64,000 nucleotides of DNA from Cardiocondyla obscurior (Eukaryota; Arthropoda; Insecta; Hymenoptera; Formicidae): NCBI RefSeq assembly GCF_019399895.1, contig NC_091880.1, forward strand, positions 2,604,001 through 2,668,000, read 5' to 3'. Positions within the stretch are counted from its first letter, which is position 1, and every line of letters starts with the position of its first letter. A model generated the notes under the pieces. That model was given only the letters and a program-made list of their open reading frames with translations, was not told where the DNA came from and searched no databases. The position numbers and the translations under genes are program-made. Of the stretch, positions 1 to 12,300 are shown one piece after another.

Positions 1-3000
1 CGCGGTCGAAGGCGGATATAAAAGCACCTTCGAAGAGCCCGCGACGAGCACGAAGGTGCACCGAAGCGAGTCGATCGCGTCAAGGCTGCGGGAATCGTTC
101 AAGTTGAAAAAAAAAAAATGGGGTGGTCTTCGCTTTTCCATTTCTCGCAATGCAAGTACGCGATCACACGCGATCACTATTGCATCTTAATCGATAACGA
201 ACGACTTGGATCACGAGTCGACGTAAATTGGTTTTTAAATTGAATTTCGATGGGTTTATGTTCAATTAAATTAAAATACGTCGGTGTTATTTTATTATTT
301 TTAAAATTTTATTTTATTGCAATTATACGATAGCGTAATAATTTGTCGTGAAAGAATCCGTCGGTATAAACAGAGATATTTTCTTTCGCGAAAGGTAGCC
401 TCTCCGCACAGCGTTGGCTATTAATTCTTTTACGAACGCAATATCCGTGCTTCTAAGAGTTAAACGGCGGATGGGCCTGTCGGCGGGAGGTCGAGCAGCG
501 AGGAAATCGCGAAGAGATAACGAGCCGGCCAGGGCCGCGGCGCAATGTGATGCGACGCGTTGATTCGCGGATAAGCATCGCGAGAAACGAGCGGGGCAAT
601 CGGCGCCTTTGTTTCGCGCCAAGGAAAAGGACAGTCCCGGCGTGGCGAGCTGGATCGGTGCCGTTGTTGTCTCGAAACTGGATTAAATCTCCGGCTTTCG
701 GCCGCCTAATTTCGTAGTCCGGATTGCTAAATCACTACTTCCGTCCGGCCGCCGCGTCGGTTCGCCTCCGACTCGTTTTAACCGTTCGGCGCACGTAATA
801 CCGTCGAAACGAACCCGGCCGAGAACGTGCCGGGGCGAGCGCGCGATGCAGGTGGGACTTTACAGTAATACATACCGTTTTCTGGAAATCAAATCGTTAC
901 CCGAGTTTCGTGTACCGTACTCTCGGGTCAAAGCGCTCGGAGGGTTGAAAAATGTGAAAACGCTCGCGGAGCAGCGAGACGATTTCGAGTCCATCTCGCG
1001 CGCGGCGATTCACGTTTACGGGATCAGATTCGACGTTACGTTTTTTGCCAGGATCACCGGGGGGGCAATCATCTTCTATTCAGTCCCGTTCGCGGCGTTA
1101 TTTACTCGTAAAAAGTATCGCGCGGAGCATCCTTGAGCCCTCGATAAATCTCTTCCGGGGATACCGGCGGGTATTTCCACGCGGACGGTATTGATTCCGC
1201 GCGCTTTCGACGGCGCCGGCTCGCACAATCCGCTCATCTTTTCAAGGCCGTGGGCAATTACTCAGGCATTCCGACAGTGGCAGTTTCTTTAGAGCGTCGC
1301 TCGTCTACCGGATTGTTCTTATACCGTTTCTCGTATTCCGCAACGGGGATAGAAATTGTCGAGATTGCGATTTGCTCGGCGGCTTTCAAAGCCTCGCGTG
1401 CAGCCGACTAGGTTTGTTTCCTAAATCCAATTTAATCGGAATCTTCGATGTCGTCCGAAATCTGTCGGTTCTCACGCTACCGCTACCTCGTAAAATTTGT
1501 ATTTTCGACGTCGACGTATCTACCCGCGGCCGTGCCTCGCAATCTAATATAAACGAGTGCGGCGACCGCGGCGGCAAAAAGAAAAAAAAAAAAGAAATGG
1601 CAGTTTTTCGCCGGTTGAATTTTGACGAGGCGTCAGGAGACGTAAATCGCGTAACGGATCGTGAATTACGTGACATACCGGTTACAGCCTTGTCTCGCAA
1701 ACGTAACCTTGCTCGTCTCCGCGTACGCGTAACTTTATTGCGTAACGCAATTCGTCGCGCGAATCACGTATCATTTCTACTCGCGACTCTTGCCTGCGGT
1801 TTTTCCCATTAAAGTTACCTTCTTTTCCCCCCCGTCTCGTTTAAAGTGCCGGTGAATTTCCCGCAATTGAAACACGCGTGACGAGATGACGCGGATCGTG
1901 TCGAACTCCCGCGATCGTCCCACGTTTTATGAAGCGCCTCGCCCGGATGATCCTGGATCTCGCGCTAGAGACAGGATCTTCTCGTCGGTACGCCGGGCAC
2001 GTTCTGCTTATGCATCTAGGACCGTAATCTCGATCACACGTTCCGAGTTATATTAGTCTCGCCGGGTTTCGCACAGCCGCGTAACTGTAGATTTCGTGTC
2101 ATTTGAATTTCTGATTTTCGCACGATATGAATCGAATTTCAAATATCCTCGTCTGAACGTGTTATACGGAAGGTAATACAAAATTAAAGGCTAAAAAACC
2201 TGGCTTACAGTTGCGTATAATCTCGAAATTAATTATTAAACTTCGTTTCGCACTCGGTCACGGGCAGGTTTACATTTTTAATCCGATAGTCTTCCGCTTA
2301 TAATTACATATGTTTAAACATACCTCAATTTAGAATTAAAGCCCGTTATACATTATACTAACTTATGATTGATTAATACGAGTTGCGACGTGAAATGATT
2401 AATTATGTAAAGAATAACGGATAAGTCTATTAAAATCACGTTAATTGCAGCTGACGATTGCGCCGCGGTCGCGAGACTATTATTCTGAATTGTATTACGC
2501 GACGGTGCGACGAATAATTGCCGCGATTACCTTCTCTAGAAAAAGAGAGAGAAAGAGAGAGAGACGAAGCGTCGCGCGTTGTAACCTCCGGGTTAACGGA
2601 AAACGACGGTTCCCGGCACCGGAAGGGTGCACTTACGTACATGTTTACGCTCGGTTCGCCCCGCGCATCCTGCGGTGGAAATTATACTTACGCGTACACA
2701 CTAACGTGCGCGACGCGTGCATCTCTTCTTCGAACGTTACTCGGAAGAGATCATCAACGGAAGCGCGGACTCGCCTTAAGCGCGCGGTATAATACGCACG
2801 CGATGCCGAAGCGCGGCGAAAGGATTCATATATTAATATCGCGGAATAAACAAAAATAGAGGCCGAGGACTCTTTATTACGTCTATTACGGCGAGATGAG
2901 TTAAGGATGATATAATAAACGCGTTGCGTAACCGTTCTCCGTATGCGTAGGAGAGACGCTACGCCGGAACGCCGATGTCATTTCCGGTTGCTAGCGGGAC

Positions 3001-6000
3001 TGCGACGCGACCGCGAGACGCGCGCGAATATGTATGTACGACAGTTACATCGGGCCGAAGAGACGCGTTCCACAGCCCCGTCCTATAACGGAATTCAGCT
3101 GACCGATCATTAGAGCCGGTGCGCGCTTGCATAATTCGTGCCGTATAATTGCACCGGTCACCGACTGTACCGCTACTCGCGATTTTCAAAAGCGGTGCAC
3201 CGCTAGCATGCCTCGTGATATTGCGAGGCGATATTAACTGCCCGCTCTCGTGAAAGAGCTTGTATGAGGTTTCTAATAAGAAAAATTTTTTTTTAATTAA
3301 TAATAAAAAAGCGGAGGACTGAATGTATACGAGGTAGCAATTCATGCATTTAATTCGAAGCCAGACGAAGACGTTCGTTCGCACGTCAGGCGATCGGATT
3401 GAAAAGATGCGGTTTTTATAACGCAGCGGCGAGTTAGAAAGTCGGATTGATCATCGGATGAATACGTTATGAAACATCGGCGCTAATATCTACGCGATCT
3501 GAAGGCGAGCACCGGGAGATTTCAGGGGAATTTCGTAAGGACGCATCCGGCGGATCTTCACCGAAAATCTTAACGAGCGAAAAACTTACCGACCCGAGCG
3601 TTTTTACGCGGATGCTCGCGCACACCTAGGTCGCTTCCTCACCGGAAGCTCTTCTCCGAGGCCTACCGATTTCGCCACGGGAAACTTTTCGCCCCGGTAA
3701 TGCAAATTAATCAACAGCGTTAGATTTTGGATCGTTGGCTTTCGTCGTGCGTCGATTTTGCAGTGATCAAATTTGTTTGAGAATATTTGCTTCCGCTGTT
3801 CTGTCACTCTTTCTAAAATTTATCGGGAACCAGTGGTATCGCGAATAAATCTTTGAAATTAATAATCGCGGTGCCGACTTCACGAGGACACGTTTTATCG
3901 AGGAAGAGACCCGTTCTATAATCGTTCCGCGCGCGTACGTGTGCGCGGCGCAATAAAATCTGAAACGGGCTATTACCCGCGCAATTTTCTCGCGCGTTTT
4001 CCAGAGAATCGCATGTACGCGATTCACCGTGTCGTCGACGTAGCCGAGCTCGGCGACAGGAAGCGCTACGTCGCGCCGCGTTCGGCTGCGTTCTCGATAT
4101 TTTATGCCGCTCGTGTCCATCACGGCGCATTAAAATCTCACGCACGAAAGGCACCGGGTTCTTGCATAACTGTGCGTGCCCCGGCTTTCGCGGCTCGTTC
4201 GGCGCTCCTACGATCGATTTCGCCAATTCTTTAATGTCCCCTTTGCGTTCGCTCGTTTTTTTTTTTTGTTACGGCGTGAATATATTCCGTGGCGATCGAT
4301 TCCGTTAAAAAGAAATAAGAAAGAAAAAAAGAAGAGAAAAAAAATCTCATCCGCGTTAAGTTTTTCACGTTACCGTGCGTAATGCCTTATTAATGATACT
4401 TTCATTACATATCGCTTCGTATTAACATTAATTCTTATCCGTAATTAATTTTCTTTTTTGCCCGAAGAGATTTAATGGTGTAGATTGCAACCGGCGGAAT
4501 ACAATGTAATTCGCAACGGCATTTACGGAAGATTGCTGTTAATTTCCCCTTAGCATCTTTATATTTTACCATCCTGAATTACGTTGGCGTGTTCGGATTA
4601 ATTATACCGTAACCGCCGGGGGGTCGCTGAACCGTGAAGGAATTCAGAAAGGTATCGCCGGCGAACGGCACGGTCAACCGAAGAGCATCTCCCGCGGATC
4701 CGTGACACCGCGTCTAATAAAAAAAGAGGACCGACGTCGTTGCGTAACTCATACATATGTACGCGCGCTTTGTCTTCGTTTTCTTATTGCGCAGGATCTA
4801 AATCAGGCAGCTGGAATATGCGATTTACCCGGCGCGAACGTTATTACGAAATACGGACGCTTCCGTTAATTCGGCCACTTAGAGGGACTTCATGCACCGC
4901 GAATTTCTAATTACGCTCGCACCTCGATCTGCCACTCAGAAAGAGAGAGAGAGAGAAAGAGGAGAGGAGATGAGATCGCAGCCTCGCGTGGATAATAGAG
5001 CCGACTTTCAATTTGCGTCACCATCGCTTCGTTAGGCTGTTTACTTGGAGAATTATTACGTTCGCGTATACGCGAACCGAACGTGCAAAGCGGTGTCACG
5101 CGGCGGTCATTTCGTAACGAGAGCGTGCTGTGCGGTTGTCCTCGACTCGATCCTGTCCGGTAATATAGTTGCTCATTTGCTGGGAACTAAACGTCGCACC
5201 GTCCGCCCTATCATCGGAATCCGCGCGGCGGTAATCTTTCCTCGGGAACGCGCAAGATGAATTTCAACGAAAACAGGATGGAGCAAAGGAAGAGCGCGAA
5301 GGTGCGCTCGACCGTCGGCGGAAGTCGCGTAGCGAGCGAGGTTCGCGTGTCGTTTGCAAATTGCACTCGCTCGAGATGGTGGGGGAGAGGAACTTCTTCG
5401 GCGCGCCTTTGTTATGCCCTTCGGGAACCCGGGCCGGCTGTGAGTCAGAGGCGGAAAAAGAAAAGAATACCCCGCGCCCGTGTGTGAAAGCACGAGTGAC
5501 GTGTGCGTACGTGACGCTCGTCCCCGCGTTCACGGAAGAAAGGAAAATCGAATAAAAGCGAGATACGCGAGCGAGAAAGGAAAGGTTCTCGCGCGTCTCC
5601 GCGTCGACGCGCGGCGAGATTCGGCGTATCGGGCCAGAGTCCGGCTCGTCCAAGAGAACTCTGAAGGGTCAAGTACCTTCGACTTCCGGCCTCGGGACTT
5701 GGACCACGCGGCGCGTCGCTTCTTCGCTTCTCGAGAGTAATTGCGACGCGCGAGATGTCGTGACGGAACCGCATCATTAGCCGGGTATTCTTAGGCATCT
5801 ATTGGAATTGATTCCAGACGACGATATCGGATAATCGCAATCTTAATGATATAATGACGGAATTTGTAAGGGATATTCCCCTTGCAGTCACGCGCGATTA
5901 ACTCTCGGCTCAAAGCGTCTTCCCGCACGAAGATATCACGACCTTATAACATGCAACAAGAATGCGTATTAATGAACGTGTCACTTGCGTGGCATTTTGC

Positions 6001-9000
6001 GATCGAGGGAAAAATTATTTAAATAATTAGAGAACTCGGCGCGTATCAGTCCGGGCTGTTAAACGACTGAATAATTTTCCGCGAGTGCCCCTTTTCTAAT
6101 TTTGCTATCCGACGGCCGACCGTTTGTCGGCCTCGACGCGACTCGCCAATATCGTTTAATCTCACGAAGCTTACATCAGTGGCGTTTATTCCCAGGGTTC
6201 GAGACTTTTCTGTAATTACGGTAAAAAAAAAAAAGAGTGAAGAGGTCTCGGTTTCTTTCCTTTCTGCCGCCGTATCTTTTTCTTTCGCCGGGTCCGTTAT
6301 ACGTCGAAAAGCCTGAATGAATCCGCGTGGAAACGTGAACGTAAGCCGGTCGTTGACCTCGCGGATTCCGGGATTCCTTCTCGTGGTCCCGCCTCGATAT
6401 TTCCGACGGCGATCGAGGCACAGGCTCGCTCGCACGGTGTCGTTTAAACATTTTCGCGTGCCGTTAATTGCTTCCCACCGCGATCGGGCGTCGTTCCTCG
6501 ATTTAGCGACGAGGGAGGACACCTCAATAGCGCGAAGGAAACGCCCGTCAAACGATGACTTTTTGAGAATCGGGACTTCCGTAATTATTACCCGCGTTGC
6601 ACAAGACGCGGGAGAGGGACGGATGAGAGAAAGTAAAAAGTGAATATAAATAACGTTACTTTCTCAACACTGGCCGATCGCTTTCAAATTGCTGCGTTTG
6701 AATATTTCCACCTGGACATTATTACGTTTTTCTTATTACGTTTCCTTGTACATCGTTAAATGAATTTCTTGTTGAAATTGAAAGTATAATTTTAAAGCTG
6801 AACGCCGGGTAACGCGATTTGTGAAATAAAATACTGTTATGAAAACTCACGGTTATCGAATCCAAAGAATCGTATTTAAGAAGAGATGATGAACAGGTAT
6901 TTCGCAATACTCTTGCGGGAAGTATCATCTTTCGAGCAATCATTGACACTTCCATCAAGGATAATGACTGGATAAAGATACTTCGCGACAAGAGCAGGAA
7001 GAGAAGAATACTCTACGTGACTGCCTCGCAAAGTTAAGCGAGCCAAGTTCACGACTCTCTCATCATTGTCTCCCCGCGGGTTGATAATGATAATCCGCCG
7101 ATGATTATTGTCATTACGAGACGCGGGAGGACGGCATGCGAGTCTCCCAATTTACTCGCGACAGCTCGCCACGTTCTCTCTCCTTTTTCTCTCTCTTTCT
7201 CTCTCTTGCCGCCTCGAGGTGGCTCTAATGAATTTTCTGGAGCGATAATCCGCGGCCTCATTAGGCGCGATGAATGTGCGCGAGCCGTGGTTTTAATCGC
7301 CCGCTACTAATGGCAGATTTGGTCGATTACGCTTTCCCCCGCGGTCGTACTAACGAGACGACGATTTTTCCTGCGCGCAAATAAAATTTAATACGCGAAA
7401 TAAATCTGACGCGCTCGTAGCTACAAGCAATCTATTCATTTCGCCGAGTGTTTAATTTTCATCGCTCATCAAGAGCAAAAAAAACAACGGTCCCGACTCG
7501 GCAATTGCGCTCAGCATAATACATTTATACCGCGGCATAATACATTTAATTGAAGCTTCCGCCGTAGATCGTGGTACGATCGCGCGAAGTCGATGAACGA
7601 AATTGTAACGCCGGCGCGACCGCCGCTTGATTTCACGCTACGGAGGCAGTGCCCGCGTGCGTTTCGGTGCGTGAATCGTACTGTTATTGCTTAATTAGTC
7701 GCGAGCCAACGGTCACGAGCGAGTTTCTATCGATGCCGTGGAATTCCTAGTGCGATAAATTGATTAGCCGAAGAGAGCGACTCGTTCCTCGAGTACTTTC
7801 GTCTCGAGCCACGCAAAGGCATTAATTCTTAAAAATTGCATTTGCAGTTCTGCAGATTTATCTTTGAAAAGACGTTTAAAAAATATTGTCACAACAGAGC
7901 TAAATAATAAAAAAATGTGTTCAGATTACATTTATAATTTTCTTAAGTATGTGCAATATTTAAATAATATAGTAACAATAGTAACATCTCGTTTTCAGCG
8001 ATCGCGAAATGTTTCGCGTAACGCAAGCTCTCTTGTTAGCGAGATCGATGGCTCGAGGGGAAGATCCGCAGAGATAATCGACGAAAAGATCGACGGGCTT
8101 CGGTCTGGCTCTTTGCGAAAACGATTAAACGGAAAGCGATAGCTCGCGTACGCGTTACCGCCGGCCGTCCGGCCGGCCGCAATCGCCCCGATCGGCCAGG
8201 AGTTTTGCTCATTTTCGCGTTTTACGATTCCCGCGAAGTGCGAAATTGCGCCGGCGCGCTCACTTTCGTCTCGAATAATTTTATTGTTAACCATGCCGCC
8301 GGCCGCCCGAGGATTCTTCTAGTTTTCTGATTTCGTTTCCCTTTGCGGACCGCGCACGCCGCGGGAGGCACTCGCAACGGCCACGGCGGGCTTATTTGCA
8401 CCGTTGAACCGGGAAGCAATCATCCTGTCGGCGGAAATTTAAAAAAAAAAAAAAAAGAAAGAAAAAAGTAATAAAAAGTCGGAAAGAAGCACGTCGTACT
8501 CGCCGCGTAATTGGAACCTGCTTCGCGCATCGGAGAGCCTTCGTCCACAGCGCTCTTCGATTCGCGAGTTATCTTGAAATCGAGAGCGATTCGTAACAGG
8601 TGAGCCTGGGTAGGGTTATTAAACTCTAAGCTATTAACTGAGATTCGTCCGACGTGCCGGGCGTTAATAACGATAAATTACCGAGCGGGTACAATGTCCG
8701 GGCGATACGGATACACGAGGGATCGGTCGACGGGCGTATTCGATTCGTATCGCCGAGCGTCGCCGTCCATTTGAGTATATCTGACGCGTATGGACATGGC
8801 ACGCGGATATCGAATTAATTAATCGCGTGAGGTAATCACCGTTATGCCATTGACGCCCGAGAAATCGACACGGCACTCTCGGGCGCGTCATTAATCTAAC
8901 ATCCACGATCTAAATTCGATTTATTGAATTCACTACGATAAGATCCATCACTGGAGCGCAGACTCGTGACTTGAATCTATTAATGTCGCGAGGACGTTGA

Positions 9001-9088
9001 TTTTTGTAAATCTTTCCGCGCTATTTATTTTCTATAATTATAATATTCTATAATATTATAATATACAATTGTCGTTTTAATGTTTCAG
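1..9088. other. Noncoding DNA upstream of the first visible ZP exon
   Basis: I see no supportable gene here. Most of it is CpG-rich with AT-rich patches (about 200-310, 2100-2450, 7860-7990 and 9010-9070) and A/T runs. It probably includes intron leading to the 9089 exon. I searched for a signal-peptide exon with a donor leaving one base and found none convincing. A TATAAAAG box lies at 17-24 without a clear initiator, and an isolated good donor (CAG|GTGAGC) lies at 8600 with stops in the needed frame. Confidence 0.6.
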
Positions 9089-9303
9089 CGACCGCGGCGA
9101 TAGCGAGCACCGTGCAGATCGAGTGCGCGAGCGAGTCTATAATCGTCCACATCTCGACGGAGGGCAACTTGGACTTCCACGGCCTGGTCTACCCGCGCGG
9201 CCTTTCGAAAAACAGTTCCTGCCTGCAGGAATACAGAAGCCAGCCCGTCCCGATCACCTACAACCTGCCGCTCAGGTCCTGCAACACCATGCCCACCGAA
9301 CTG
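9089..9303 (+). CDS. ZP gene, first visible coding exon (start of ZP-N)
   Basis: The exon is preceded by a pyrimidine-rich acceptor ending TTTCAG and followed by GTGAGT. Its first two bases (CG) complete a codon begun in an unseen exon. Residues 1-71 include the ZP-N opening VQIEC, the block VYPRGLSKNSSCL and LPLRSCNTMPTEL. It ends in phase 0, matching the next exon although that lies 23 kb away. Confidence 0.93.
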
Positions 9304-12300
9304 GTGAGTACTTGCCTCCGCACACATTTTTTCCACATTCGTCACCGTTCGCGAAAAAAATGCATTTCAATTTCATCGCGTTTATCCTCGGCGTTAATCC
9401 CCTCAAGTTGCTCTTTATCGCACTTGCCGACTGCTAATATCTGTCTTTCCGTATTTACGAATCGATCGACGTTAACCCGCGTGAATTATCGTGCGCAAGC
9501 CAATTAGATTATTACCTATTATCTTAACAAGCGCCGTGGAATTATCGCGCGGAGGTCGAGAGATGGGAGGGGAAGCCGACCATTATTACAACGTTACATC
9601 ACCCGTCCGCACCTTCGACCGATCGTTTTAATTCGGTTTATCGACTCTCCCGTTTAAGTGGCTCGCTGCAATTTCCCGGTATCTCTTGGTAGCGGATAAT
9701 TACCGCGCGATTCCTGCCTCATGACGGACCCCAGTCGAAATTATCCGAAAGGCACGATTAGAAGTCGAAGCGAAGGCGATATCCGTAATCTCCGACTTGT
9801 GACGCAAGCTTCATTCATTCCATTCTGGCTTTGCTTGCTCCGACACACCTGACTCGAAGCGAGGCTTATTGCGTTTGGCAAAACACAGCGCGGTGTTTTC
9901 AGTCAGAAATAAAATTACGTTTATTACACCGAAAGTAAGCCACAGATATTAATATTGGTAAAAAATGTAAAAGCCGATCTGATTTATTCTGAAACGCGTA
10001 GATAAAATTTTCTAATTCTCTAATTAAGGAAGAATTAAAGAAAAAAACAAGGGAAGTAAAGAATTAATTAATTTCGAGATATGTTGGTTATGTTAAAAAA
10101 GAAAAAAAAATTTACAACTCGCAGCGAGGTGTGCAAGATCATTCTCACGGTGGATCAGAATTTAAACAGCTACGAAATTAAAAATTGCAGCGCTATCGGA
10201 AGTGCGATCGCAGAAAGAAAAGGATCGAAAGTCATACGGCGCGAGATAAGGAAATTAAAAACGTAAAAGTGCCTCGCGCTAGAATTAACTGCGATGAATC
10301 AGCCGTGGGTGACTATGAGATTCGGTTAATGTAATCGTTGCCGCTAATATCGCGTGATAAAAATTCAGCGCGGATAAACATAAACCTTCGTTATGAAGAT
10401 GTTGAAGAATACCTCGAGGAAGGAAATCCTGCACGTAGAGCCACGGTCCCGTGTAACAAGCGCGATATTATCGCAACGGTCACGCGAATAGGCGCTATTA
10501 ACGTGCCTAATGTTATCGCAACTATTGTTATTACGTCATTATGTCATTATTATTATTATTATCACGGCCACAATGTACACACGTCGAAAGGGGAGGAACG
10601 TGGTTGTTTGCGGTCGAATATCTCGACACGTATCGCCGCCGCTGCAACGATCGCGATTGTTCCGTGCGTATATCGCCGATCGGGACGGGAGAGAAATAAA
10701 AAAAATTTTAAAAAGAAATAAAAAAAGAAGGGAAGGAAATATTGAGACGTGGATACGCGCGCGAGTACACGCTCGAAGAAACGAGGTGCATCGGTATCGG
10801 CCGACGGGATAAGCAAAGTGGCCGACGGAAATACGGTGGCGATGGCGCGATGATGACGGTGCCGTGGGGTGCAGGACACGTTCGTGTAACGAGGGAATCG
10901 TGTGTCGAGGCGAGAGATCGCTTCCTCGCCATACCATAACTGGACCGTTATATGACCGGACTTACGGCCTTCTTCTCGGGCGCGTACGCGAGATATACAG
11001 GGTGTATCCCGGAATCAGAACGCGGTTCTAATCGCGGATTATCGAGGCGGCCGTCTTCCTCGACGGAGAACGTCGGGAAACCCTATTGCACATTCCCGAG
11101 TTTTTGCTAGTCTTTGCGCCGTAAGATCGTCTACTACGTCGAGTTGTCGTTTACAGCTTTTTGCGCATCCTTTCTAATTAGGATTTTTTTTTTCTAATCA
11201 GCTTTCTTTCTTGTTTAAAAAAAAAATCTGTAAATTATATTGGAAGATTATTATTTTTACTTGCGCGAGGTTAATAGTGGAACGTGTTTAATATTTTTGT
11301 TGAAGAAAAATGTTTTTTATTTTCAAAATCAGGAGAGATCGCGATTGAGATGACGCTCGCTGATTTTAGCATACCCTGTATCTGCGTATGCACGATTGCG
11401 CAATATCCGCACGATTGTGCTCTATGTTTCCGTCTTATGTTAGCGCGCGCGTATATGTAAAATCGTTTGTACCTTTAGCAGAATGCTCGGTTCCTTTTCT
11501 CCTTTGCCTATAGCGGGACATAAAAAATACGCAGCTTGACTCCGAGCCTCACAGAGTCGTGCAAACGACGAGATTTTACCGCGTGAATAAATTCACAGTC
11601 CATTCTTTGTACGGTTTCCCCCCCCCTCCCCCCAAGCGTTAGAGGCTGCATTCTAATATCCCGATATCTCGCGGACAGTAATTAAAGTACGGATTTATCT
11701 CCAAGTTTATATCCCTCGTAAATTTATTTCCGCGAGAAAGAAAGAAACAGAGAGAGAGAGATGGCCTGACTTAGAAATCGCGCGTCTCCGCTCGTGTTAG
11801 AACGATCGTCCACGCCCCGCGGTCCGATACAATGGAGCGGCGAGCTTACCGCGTGACGCAGAAAGACATGTGCTGGATTTCTAATCGCCGACTTCCCCGC
11901 GGGCTCCGCCGAGCCTCACCCCGTGCATAAATACGCATAAACAGTACGTCGGATAACGTGGGGTTTCGCGAGCCGCGGCGCGCAAGGATGGCGGTAATCG
12001 CCGGGTGCGTAACGTAATGCGCGACCGTGAATCACATTCGGCGGGATGACTAACGCGTCGATATCGTCGGCGGAGAAAAGACGACGTTACCGCTCGCAGC
12101 TGTCGTTCCTTCGCCCTCTCTCTTTCGCAGCGAACCGCAGATGCGTGGAATCGCCGCGCTCCTTAACGAATCGCTCGGCTCTCCCTCGATCGGGCTGATA
12201 ATGAACGCCGAGCGGATCCCCCGGGCGATGCGGGGAAACCGCATCTCGGCATCCTCTCGGCGTGTCGATGATTAGAAGCGTTCAACGGAGCTCGCGATAA

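Noticed and set aside
17..24. TATAAAAG as a promoter
   Set aside because: No initiator at the expected distance and no exon assignable downstream; kept only as a remark.
250..333. Short hydrophobic frame (MGLCSIKLKYVGVILLFLKF) as a possible signal-peptide exon of the ZP gene
   Set aside because: It ends in a stop with no suitable donor leaving one base; it arises from a T-rich stretch.
4757..4801. MYARFVFVFLLRRI as a possible signal-peptide exon of the ZP gene
   Set aside because: No GT donor occurs before the in-frame stop.
5045..5156. Frame ending ...VVLDSILS at a GTAATA donor in the right phase for the 9089 exon
   Set aside because: The N-terminal part is long and charged and the hydrophobic part is broken by Asp; it does not look like a signal peptide.
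8560..8605. CAG|GTGAGC donor as the end of an upstream ZP exon
   Set aside because: A stop codon lies in the required frame close upstream; at most a 5' UTR exon.
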